The notes beneath the pieces are model-generated. The model did not search any database. It was not told the DNA's origin and worked only from the letters and a program-made list of their open reading frames with translations. The position numbers and the translations under genes are program-made. From positions 1,245,001 to 1,309,000 of the forward strand of contig NC_081820.1 of NCBI RefSeq assembly GCF_030704535.1: DNA of 64,000 bases, written 5' to 3'. This DNA comes from Vitis vinifera (taxonomy: Eukaryota > Streptophyta > Magnoliopsida > Vitales > Vitaceae). This document shows positions 32,754-43,534 of this stretch, in pieces. Each line of letters begins with the position of its first letter. The first letter of the stretch is position 1.

Positions 32754-35607
32754 TTTTCAAAGTGTTTTTAAATCAATATATATCCCCATATATCATAAAT
32801 CTATAAGCCTATACCCACTTTGGGAATATAGATAAGATCAACCATTCATGAGGGACAATATGTAGGCTTTTTTTAAAGCACATCTATTAAGAGAAGTACT
32901 TTGTTTGAAAAGATACTATCAACTAACATTCATCAGATTTTTTTAAAAATGATTTAAATTAGAAGAAATGGTTTCTCCCACCTTTTTTATTTTTAATTTT
33001 TGGTCTTTTTTTCTTGAATTGAAGTGACCATACATGTAGATATAAATTGGAGCTTAGGACAATCATGATGCTTGATTTCATTTCTAGAATTAATAGGTGC
33101 ATGAATTGGGATTGAAAATGGACATGGATATTAAATTTGAGTTTGGAATCATCCTAGTAAGGAAAGAGTATATGCCAAACTAATATGAATATTTTAAAAA
33201 AATGTAGTAGTAAGAATTTGGCTTGGAAATGGATTTAGGTGGGTAGAGTTTTGATGGTGACAGCTAGAGAAGACTATTCCCAAACCATATGCCAATAAGC
33301 AATTTTAGTTGATATGCTTTATTTCTTTGTAAATTATTTTTTAGGATTTTATTATAACATCCAAAGGAATTTTTTTTATAGGTATAACAATCAAGTGATT
33401 CTCAGGTTATTGGCAATAATGCTTTGAGGGTTATTTTTATAAAGCTAAAAAAATGTTAGGGTCGGTTTGGTTCTCTTTTCAAAAACTGTTTTCTATTTTA
33501 GAAAACAAAAAACATAAAAAACTTGTTTGGGAAGAGAGTGTGTTTTTGTTTTTTGTATTTTCTGTATTCTCAAAAACCATTTTTTTGATAATAATAAAAA
33601 GACGTTTTCATTGTTTTTTCATTGTTCAAATAATAGATTGTTTTTCGTATTTTCTCTTTCTTCTTTTTGTATTTTCTTAGCTGTTTTTTTGTATTTTCAC
33701 AAAGGTGAGCTCCACCCAACCACCACACCCTCAACCGCAAACCCTTTCTTCTTCCTTAAATTATTGAAATCAATATATTTATACATGATGACAAAATCAT
33801 CATTTGTTTAAAAAAATTATAAATTGTGTAAAAATTTCAAAATGGAATAATTTTTTAAATTTAAATAAATTGTGCATATGAAAATTATTTACATATTTAT
33901 AATATCAAGTTAATGGAAAAAAAACACTTTATTAATTAAAAAAAACTTTCAAACATGTTTTTTTTTGTTTTTGAGAACAAAAATTGTTTCCCAAACACAA
34001 TTTTTTTTTTTTTCTGAAAACATAAAAAAATTGTTCTTAAAAACTATTTTCAAAAACTATTTTTTATAATAGTTTTCAAAAACGGCAACCAAACAGACCC
34101 TTAGTGACTTATTTTTAAAAATCTTAGAAACAATTAGGTTATGTCTGGTTGATAGAAGATATTGGGGGACAATGAAAAGGAAAGCAGGGAAAAAGTTAAA
34201 AAATAATAATAATATAAAAAAGAAATGAAATGAAAATAAATTTAAAATTAATAAATTAATAATTATATTTATTTATTTTTAATATTTTTATAATGTACAA
34301 ACCAAATATAAAAAAAAAAAATCATTTTTTTATTAGTAGTCTTTTGGAGCTAAATCTAACTTAAAAATGTTATTATTGGCAATCTTTTTTCTTTTTCTTT
34401 TTTTAAATGAAAATTCTATTGAGTTATGAAGCTCACGACTACATATTATACAAGGGGACAAAGTCACATCATCACCTCTCTACTCCAAGATAAAATTCAT
34501 ATTAAGTTTCATTTATACTAACTTGGGAATTTGTGTTTTTTTTTTAATTTAAGAAAAACAATAAAAAAAATAAAGCTTTAATGAATAGCTTCCAACAAAA
34601 GATATAATTAGAAAATAAGTGGTTGTCCTTATTCATCCTTAAAAAAAAAACACAAAAAACAAAAAACAAAACCCTTCTAACAAAAGATATAATTGATATA
34701 GTTGAAAAATAAGTGGTTGTCATTGTTCCAACAAAAGATATTATTGGGAAATAAGTGGTTATTTTTATTTGTCCTTGTTAAAAAATGAAAAGAAAAAGAA
34801 GGCTTACTAAAAAAATAAAAAAAGAAGAGGAAGAAGAAGAACATTAATTAATAATTTTAATCATAGAACTTTTACTTGATCAATAATCTCATTAAAATCC
34901 TCAATAATGTCTCACTAAGCCATTTACACTTCACAATCTTTTCTTCATCACTTTTCTTTTCAAGATTGATAACTAAAATTAGGCTAATTAAAGGTACACA
35001 AAGTTAAAGAAAAAAATATATGATTGACGAATCTAGATCACAACCCCTTCAAACCTTCAACCTTTGTTCTTGTTTGAATGGGTATACATCATTCAACTTC
35101 GACTTCACTTCTAAAATCCACCATAAGCTTGTTAAGCTTCTTGTTGCTTATCCTTTGTTGATAAACTCTTGTATCCTCCAAACTGTATTCAAAAAGCAAA
35201 ATAAAATAAAATAAATAAATATAGAAATATAGAAAGATATATATATATATAAAAAGAGAAAATAAATAAAATAAATAAAAAATAAAGATAAAAAATACAT
35301 CTAAATTAATAAATTAATTTTATAAACTCATTCAACCTGATGTCACTTATTTTAACCCTCATATATAAAGATTAATTAGTTTAAAAAATATATGAATTTT
35401 TACCTAATTTAAAATTTATTTATTTATTTATTATAATAATTTAAAAAAAAAAAAGAGAGAGAAAGTAATTCTTACCTTTATATATATATATATATATATT
35501 TTATTTTTATTTTTTATTTTATTTTTTTTTGAAACCAAGAATAGCAGAAGTGAAATTGATACGATGACATGCAATATAATTTTTATATGAATACGATGAT
35601 GAGATAC
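32754..35607 (-). repeat. Tandem duplication, proximal copy B (contains the functional terminal exon)
   Basis: This is the gene-proximal copy. It holds the 3' flank, the terminal exon (35089-35182) and nearly all of the last intron of the reductase-like gene. Homology to copy A stops near 35607, about 20 bases short of the exon 4 donor at 35628, so the breakpoint fell inside intron 4. It carries a Tourist-like MITE (33459-34100) that copy A lacks. Confidence 0.88.
33459..34100. mobile_element. Tourist-like (PIF/Harbinger) MITE with TTA target duplication
   Basis: It is 642 bp. The ends are GGGTCGGTTTGGTT and the complement of AACCAAACAGACCC, nearly perfect inverted repeats, flanked by TTA (33456-33458 and 34101-34103). 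Copy A of the duplication keeps the empty site (AAATGTTAGTGACTT near 31196-31210), with a single TTA. It has no transposase frame. The TTA duplication and these ends are typical of Tourist/Harbinger MITEs. Confidence 0.9.
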
Positions 35608-37349
35608 TTAGATGGTTAGATTACGGACCTTTGAGGAGGAGGGGTTGATTGAGAAGGAGGTAGAAGCATGTTGGCAAGGTGAATGGCATCTTGGTTAGAA
35701 TTGATGACATGGTTGAAGCAGAGGTAGCGGCCATAGGAGGAAGAATCTTCAAAAACAGAGATGTGGGCATCAACCAAGAAGTTGAGATCCACAGTCACAA
35801 ACACTCCATCTTCGAACATCTCAGCAGCTCCTTTCAAGTAGGGGTTGGAGATGGTGAGATGGTCTGCCATGAGCAGCCCTCCATTTATAGACACCATGTT
35901 CACTCCCCTGTCCATCGCTAGTGCCCATGCTGTCCTCTCTGCTAGTGTCTTTGATACCCCATGCCATAGCTGCAAAAATATTCCACCATTGTTGGGAAAA
36001 GATTAATGGTCGTTTTACACACACAAGTGAGGGAAAAAAAAAAAAAGAGAGAGAGAGGAGGGAAGAATTAAAAATACCTTGAATTTTCTACAAAAGTTAA
36101 CGTCGCTCCAGTTTCTCTCGTCAAGATCTGACGGCGTGGAGTTACGGTCGTCTCTCCAGATAACGGCCGTGATGGAGGATGTGAAAACGACCTTCTCTAT
36201 CGTGTCCGTCTGTGCGCACGCTTCGAGTACATTGTGTGCTGCCCTCACCTCCACGTCGGCCATATATTCCTACAACCAAACACCCCCAAATATTTAATGT
36301 TTTCTGCTATTAGGCCAATCCACGTCCAATGACCAAAATAACCTTTGGTTTGAATGAAGATCATTTCCTTTAGCACGAAAAGATCAAAATTTAAGAGGGT
36401 AATATGGTCCTTATATATATATATATAATCCAACTTCACAATGATAAAATCTTTAAAAGATTAAAATAAAATTAATATTTCAAAATTAAGCATACAAATC
36501 TTTGAAAAATATAATATTAGAAATTTATTATTGGGTAAGGAAATTGAAGCATACATCATAATTGGGATGATCAGAAGGCGGCTCAAAGGAGTAGAACAGG
36601 GCAGAGCAGCCTTTCAAGGCGTCCATGATGCTGTGATAATCCAAGGGGTCTGCTGGAAAAACCCTCAATTTCTTCTTATTGCAACATACCCCTTCCACTA
36701 TTTCATATTCACCTGGAAAACCCACCATAAATAAATATATAAATTTTTTGTCAGAGAAATTAAAACCGAGGACAAAATGGTCAAACCAATTAGATTTGTA
36801 GGTGACTGGCTCTTCAGCCAGATCGTTTAACTGCCAAGCACGTATGGTGACATTGAAATATTAAATTAATTTACTAAATCATTTTCGAAAAAAAATTAAT
36901 TTATTGAATTTTAATTTTTTTTAAATAAGTAATAATAAATGAAATGAAATAAAGAAAGTTTGGAAGGAAAAAAAATTATCCAGAAGAAAAGAAACATAGA
37001 GGCATCTGCGAGGTGGGTCGGACATTAATATGAAATAAATATAAAAAAATAAAAAATAAAATAAAAAAAATAACAGGCTGGATCAAAAAAGCAACCAGGT
37101 GGAAATATCCTGTCTCCATAAATCTCAAACAAAAATTCAAAAAATCAGAAAAAAAAAAAAAAAATTGGATGGAGGAGAAAAATGATGAAAAAGAGGAAGA
37201 AGAAGAATCGGACCGTGGAGAGCGGCGTGGACAGTGTAGCCGCGGCGGAGGAGCCTCCGCACGAGCGCGGAGCCGACTCGGCCGGAGGCGTCCATTACGC
37301 AGACCGTCTTCTCTGAGATGACCTCGTCCGGCAACGACGAAGGCGCCAT
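35089..37349 (-). CDS. Cinnamoyl-CoA reductase-like protein (SNL6-like), atypical SDR
   Basis: Five exons on the minus strand: 37349-37214, 36712-36555, 36269-36078, 35969-35629 and 35182-35089 (TGA), 306 residues, near the usual size. All introns are GT-AG. The nucleotide-binding start reads VCVMDASGRVGSALVRRLL (residues 16-34), a relaxed version of the GxxGxxG turn. Further family blocks are VRAAHNVLEACAQTDTIEK, VVFTSSITAVIWRDD, DERNWSDVNFCRKFKLWHG, SKTLAERTAWALAMDRGVN and the tail QQRISNKKLNKLMVDF. At the place of the SDR Tyr-x-x-x-Lys pair it has His165-Gly-Val-Ser-Lys169, and the NWYCY motif of true cinnamoyl-CoA reductases is absent. So lignin-type reductase activity should not be assumed. 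Relatives include rice SNL6, linked to defence responses. The last exon and intron lie in the tandem duplication. Family call is strong, substrate unknown. Confidence 0.92.
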
Positions 37350-37495
37350 GGAAGCTGATGAATATCGAGAAAAGAAAAAAAAAAAAAAAAAAACTTCGTT
37401 GCAGAGCTCGGAAGAATTGAATATTGAAGAAGAAGAAGACGACGACGACTTCCTCTATCTTCAATCTACAAATGTGATTCTCCGTTCGTGTATTT

Positions 37496-37503
37496 CTTAT
37501 ATA
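37496..37503 (-). promoter_or_regulatory. Probable TATA box of the reductase-like gene
   Basis: TATATAAG on the minus strand lies about 147 bases before the ATG (37349). A CT-rich stretch (complement of the GAGAGAGAT run at 37502-37525) lies just upstream and resembles a plant pyrimidine patch. This would give a 5' leader of roughly 110 bases. Confidence 0.55.
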
Positions 37504-37599
37504 GAGAGAGATTAGAGAGAGAGGAGTGCATTGAAGAGAGTGCGGTGAGAGTAGGTGGCGGTTAAGGCAGAAAAGGAAGATAGACAACGGCGCTTTTTC

Positions 37600-39180
37600 T
37601 TCTATTTATTATGTTATAACTATTTTACTTCCATTTTATGCTTTTTATTTTTATTTATTTTTATATTTTTAAAAATTTTAAATTATCTTTTCCTTAATTT
37701 TTTTTATTGAAAAAATGGAAATTAATAACTGGTTTTAAGAAATAACCTGGATGAGCTGAGAAAATTTATATATTATATTTGAAGAATATTTATTAAATAT
37801 CTTTATTTTTATGGTAATTGCCATTTATGGAGAGAGAGAAAAGAGGGTGGGACTAGGTCCAAGGTCAAACGACAGCTCGTGTACTAAGGAGTAGATGAAA
37901 GTGGTAGGTGGGCCAATTAATTGAGAACTTAAATGGGCCAACCAGCTGACTTCAGCTAAGCCCATTTGGATTTTTGGAGCTCAAATTGGACCTGGCCCAA
38001 TCCTAGCCGATGATTCTCAAACCTGGCCCATTTCATCCTCCAATGATAAATAATTTGATTCTATAATAAAATTTATATTTTGATTGAAAAAACAAATTTG
38101 TTGTCTAGTAGTCGTAATTTACATTTGCTTTCTTTGGGCCATAATATTTTTTTCCTTCTTTTATGTGTTTTTAATTAAAGTTGGAGTGGATCGACCTAAT
38201 GGAGTAATTCAATGGATGCCAACTGCTTTCTTCTCGTACACCAGCACCAGCTGTTGAAAGCGATGAACAACGATGCGCCCTATTTGACTTTGCTTGTGGA
38301 CACTTCTTCATCCCCACTTGCACCTGCAATTACTCTCAGCTCTAGTCTCAAGTCATAGAATCCTAGAGGCTTCGGTTTTTATTTTTTTTCTCTCTCATTT
38401 GTTACTATGATTAATTGTTATTGTACGAGGATGCGAAAGGCTTTGACCATGGAAATTGATTTAAATAAATGTATATTACCTTTACGAAAAATCAAATATA
38501 CTCTTACTCATATTTTTTGTTTGATAAACTTGGGTGTCCGGGCCGCTTATGTGCACCTTGACTAATCCCATAAGACCCTGAAGTTAACGACCGAGTAAAT
38601 CCTCCTGATGGCCCTGAAGAGACTCGAACTGGTGACCATTAGAGAGCAAATCCAGGACCAGACCAACTGAAAATATATTGTTACTCATATTTGAGTTCTC
38701 AAACATAATTTTATTCCCAAAAATGATCAAAAATATTAGTCAAACAGACCCTAAGACCCTAATTTACCCGATGCTTCTCAAGCAAGATCTAAACGACATA
38801 ATCTAATGAGCTATACTCCATGTTATGACTTTTGGGGCTACTGAACAGTAGTAAGCAATCAGTTGGTTTCACAAGATTGTGATACTACTTTCCTAAATTT
38901 TCCAATATTTACAAGAATATAATTCTGAAAAAGTAGTCAGAACTAATTTGAAAAGGAAACAAAAGGAAAATGCATCAAATAAGACATGGGGAGACAAGTA
39001 ACTGAAGAAAAAATACATGGGTTATTAACTTATTTCAGTCTCTGGTACTTCCCTCCAGACATTATGAGAGCAGAAGCAAAAATCATACAAATGTCTTCCA
39101 ACTATAATTTCATGAGGTAGGCTCTAATTTACCCTCTGGAAGAAAAACAGGAGTCACAATGGCATACCTATCTCACAATC
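37600..39180. other. Intergenic region between two minus-strand genes
   Basis: It holds the distal promoter of the reductase-like gene and the downstream flank of the PEPCK-like gene (stop at 39181-39183). No gene is supported. A SINE (38516-38680) is annotated separately. The part from about 38930 to 39180 is probably the 3' UTR of the PEPCK-like gene. Confidence 0.5.
38516..38680 (-). mobile_element. tRNA-derived SINE with 12-bp TSD
   Basis: A perfect direct repeat TTACTCATATTT (38504-38515 and 38681-38692) flanks 165 bases. On the minus strand the head has pol III promoter-like boxes: an A-box-like TCAGTTGGTCTGG and, about 40 bases on, a B-box-like AGTTCGAGTCTC. It ends in TTTATCAAACAAA. 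Box spacing, size and target duplication all fit a tRNA-derived SINE. Confidence 0.82.
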
Positions 39181-42100
39181 TCAGAACAAGAATTCCTCTG
39201 GTAATTCTTTAAACTTGCCCGATAAGAAGCTCTTGTACTTGCCTTCGAGGTCTCCACCTGCAAGGATGGTGATTTGGTAGATTTAGTAAGTAATGTTTAT
39301 CTCCAACAACTAGAAAGAGCAGGGGAAGAAATGGGATAATGAAGCTACCTTTGGGTTCAAAAGGGGGTACGTTCTTTGTTAGAGTTGATTGCACCAGCTT
39401 AACAAAGTCCTTGCCTAGAAATCACAAAATGAAATTAGCATAACAAAAATGGTTTAGTTCCTTTGAGATGGATTGATAAAGCAGTACTGAAAAACATTAG
39501 TTTCTGCAACTTAATAGAGAGGTAAAGATAATTATCATTGAAGGATGACCTCAGGATATGCCATTGAAAGTTGGCGGCAGCAATAAATAACTAAAAATAG
39601 GAACAAAACTACAATTTACAAATCACTAAAATGGAATAATTGCTCTTGGTGACAAATGCCTACCCTGAGTCCTCCAACCATCTTTTCTTGTATACCACAG
39701 GACAAAGCAAGAAGAAAAAGGTTGTTTGTGCATCAATAAATCCTTTGTATTATATGACAAAAGATACCAGTCTCAACATGAAAAAGAAGAATCCAGCAAT
39801 AATATACCCAAACATGGTTGGACATAGCAATCAATCAAAAGAAGCAAACAAGGGCATATTTTTTGTTTATAGTACATGGACTGATGAAGGGTCATGAGAG
39901 TATAATTTTATCCATTCAACAAACTGGTTTCCTTCCAACAATAGACATGCATATGGTTATAAAGAGGTTCACTTAAGAAATCTAATAAAACAACCAACTC
40001 CCATCAACGAGAAATTTTGATTGTGATTTTTATTTTTTGTTCCCTTACCAGTTGTGAGCTTTTCTCTTTCATTTACATTGATTAGGAATGATGGAATCTG
40101 GTCATCTTTCAACTGCATTAGAAAGGTAAATGTCACATCAGGAAAGAGTGACTAGAAGTAACAATGATTAATTTAAATACAATATATGCGGGTATCAAAT
40201 GAACGAGTAGGTTTTCACATTTGACCTTGGATAGAACAGCCTTTGCAAGCTCCAGTGGATTGGCAGATGATGGACTCTTACTATATGCAGGAACAAACTT
40301 GCCATTGTGATAGCCGGCCAGGAAGTGATATGCTGCTTGCCCAGGAGAGAGCTTCGAGATAGAAGGGATTACTCCAGAGCTGCTTCAACACAAAGGAAAT
40401 CACAGCAATTTCTTTACATAGCAGTCAATTTGTAAGAGCAAGAGAGGAAGGAAGCAATAAATATATATATATATTTTTTTTATCAGAAGGAAGCAATAAC
40501 CATGTGTTCTCTAGAAGCTAAATTATAAGAACCCTGCAAGTGGGGCATCCCACCTTCACTCTCAAAATGGACATGCCCACCAATTAGGCATTCAGTCAAA
40601 AAATAAGTGATAAAAACCCTGTGAATGACAACCTAAACATCCAATAAACAGCATATCTTCAAGAAGTCAGAAGAAATAAGCATTACAGGCAAGAACCTCA
40701 ACAATGTTCTTAGACCATGGTTTCGATGACGCTCAGAATCGCCTTGAAGTAAGGCCATTATAAAGTGCCTTACTTGAGAAGTTAAAGTTACTGTCTCCTA
40801 TTATCACAAGCACATCTTGCCACCAAAGGTTTACAGAGGTATGTGGCGGTATGCTTTTAATGCATCTTATGCCTCAACTCATAAAACAAATGTCCACCAT
40901 AGTATTATATTTTTGCCTTAAAATTGCTAAGATTAGATAAATTGTCAAACCGGAAGAGCATTTGATCAAGTCTTTTCCAGTGAAGTCAAAGATAGATTTG
41001 TTGACTTAAAAGCCAAAAATCTGTCTTTGGATCGGTTTTGTAATGTTATCAACAAAATATAGTAAGATCTAGTCCAATAAGCACTTTCTCATTTTAAATT
41101 TGTGACACTCAATAACTTATTTCTCTCAACAACACATGTCATGATGCACAGTGAACATTGCATACTTGTAACAGCAATATTACCCTTCTTACATTTTTAC
41201 TTGCCCTTCCATTAAAAAATAATTTCATGGTTCTTACAAATCCAATAAATACCAGCCTATTGAATTACTTGAACCACTATCCATCAGTTTCACTAGCTTC
41301 TGAGAAAGGTAATTTGGATGATTCCACTTGGACATTAATTCATTGAAGCATTGGTCTCTAAAATCAATGGTGACCTTTCAAAATTTGGCAACGGATCCAT
41401 AAAATAGTTAAGGATGTAGGGTGCAAGGAACATTTTGGTTAGTGAACACATGGGAGTTATATTCCTGTGTAATTTGTACAGAGGAGGAACCAAGAAAAAT
41501 TTTTATGGTTTTGTTACCTATCAGAAGATGCAAGGATGACAGCAGCTGGCAATTTGTATAGATTTGGCCCGCTAGAATTCCCAGTTTGAAAAAATGGTGC
41601 AACACCTTGAGAGGACAAAATTACACCAGCATCCAAAGACACCAACAGGTCTGAGCAGCTCTGCACGATATCTTCTGGTGCGAACAAAAGAATCACAGAA
41701 TCCCCAGACACCAAGAGCCTGAAAATAGAAAACCCCTTAAAGTAAATCACAAACTGCATTCATCTGACAATTGTGTTCTGTAAGAAGATGCATTTACCTG
41801 GCAGAAAGAGGAAGACCTCCCCGAGCAGATATAATCGGTCCACACAAGGCAGCTAACGCTGTTTTGATTCCATTTGTATCAGAGAAAGCCTTACCAGATA
41901 GAATGAGAGAAGAACGCTCGATGTCAGCAGCAATTAATCCGTTCTTTCCTTGAGATCCAATACCAGCAGCTTCCACAGCACCAGGACTGCAGGTCAAAAG
42001 TGATAATTGAATAACACAATCAGATTCAAGTCCAAAACTCCAACAACCACAAAAACAACCAAAAAAATAGAAAAGCAAGAGAAAGAAAAGGATAAAAAAA

Positions 42101-43480
42101 AAAAAAAGAAGCAATAACCGTGATTGGTCCTACCAAGCATATAAGGGACAGATTGATTCAAACAGAATTTTAAAAATCCTATCAGCACATTCTCTCAATT
42201 TCAAACATCATGCAAATAGCACATGAAAGGAGACTACTTCATCAAGAATTTAATGAGGTGATGCTGGAGCAGAACATATCAAATACCACCCCCTCTGATG
42301 GTGGGTACCAACTCTACAAGTAAAGCTCTGCCTCTGGCAGATTAAAACCAAATTTTTATGCACAGTTACTTTGGATATCCATGATAAGTAACAGTACTCT
42401 TGCATGATCACTTATCCATCAGTTCTGCAACCAAGTTAATAACTATTCAAGGGGGCTTCAGTGCCAAAAGGATGAGGGTGACTGATGTTTTAAGTCTTGT
42501 GCCTTCTTTAAAAAGTTAATTCTCTGATCAGAGGCAACTCCAAAAGACCTTTTTCTTTTTCGTTTTCTGCATGCATGTAAGTGCGTCTTCCCCCAGCCCC
42601 TCCCTCCCTTTGCCCCAGTCTCTGATATACCATATGAGGCAGATTCTTTAAAAAGTCCATTCCCAGATCAGAGGCAACTTTAATTTATTTATTTATTTTT
42701 ATTTTTTGTGCAGGCGTGTGTGTGTGTGTACATGTTTCCCCCCAGCCCCTCCCTTTCTTTTCCTGAGTCTCTGATACATCATACATCATCAGGAATAATG
42801 CAGCTTCTGTACGAAGTTTATTCCCTGGTCAGAGGCAACTCCAGAGAACCTTTCTTTGTGTGCCTGTGTTGGTATTTTTTAGCCCCCCCCCAGCCCTGGT
42901 CTCTGGTACATCATTAACAAAGAAGCTGCCAATAAACTCAAGTAGAACAATCAAACAATTGAGGTTTAACAATAATCAGACACTTAAAAACTTGAAGGCC
43001 TTGAGGCTTGACTCAAGTGACAAGGAGTTAGGTCAGGGATGGAAGAAGTTCCCAGTACAATTCCTTGTAACCAGAAGAAGAAAGAAGTTCCAAAAAAAAA
43101 AAGAAGAAGAAGAAGAAAGAAAAACAAGGGAAAAGGATAAAAAAAAATACCTAGAACATGAGAGAGGTGAACTAAAATGCATGACCATTAACAAACCTCA
43201 AAGATGAAGCAATATAAACCGTCAGAGGACAAGAGTCATGGGAAACAGCACGGGTAGGGGTTTTCCACAGAACATTGGAAAGTGATAATACAGCAGATGG
43301 ACTATCACTTATTACACGAACTTTAGCATCACATTTTGATGATGAACCAATAGCTCCATCATGAACATAAATATCTGAGATGGACGATAAGTGAGCGGTG
43401 ACCTGGAAAGAAGAAATTAGAAAACAAGACATTATGTCAGCATCAAGATGCTAAGACAATAAGCATCAAAATGAGCAGCC

Positions 43481-43534
<54 letters not shown>

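Noticed and set aside
35020..35214. A 64-codon plus-strand frame, also present at 32236-32430 with nearly identical sequence, which looks like a conserved small gene
   Set aside because: Both frames run antisense to the reductase terminal exon in the two duplication copies. Their conservation is explained by the duplication and by the exon on the other strand.
36976..37587. A 203-codon minus-strand frame over the start of the reductase-like gene
   Set aside because: It is in another frame, is low-complexity (Phe and Ser runs from A/T-rich UTR and intron sequence), and overlaps the real exon 1 at 37214-37349.
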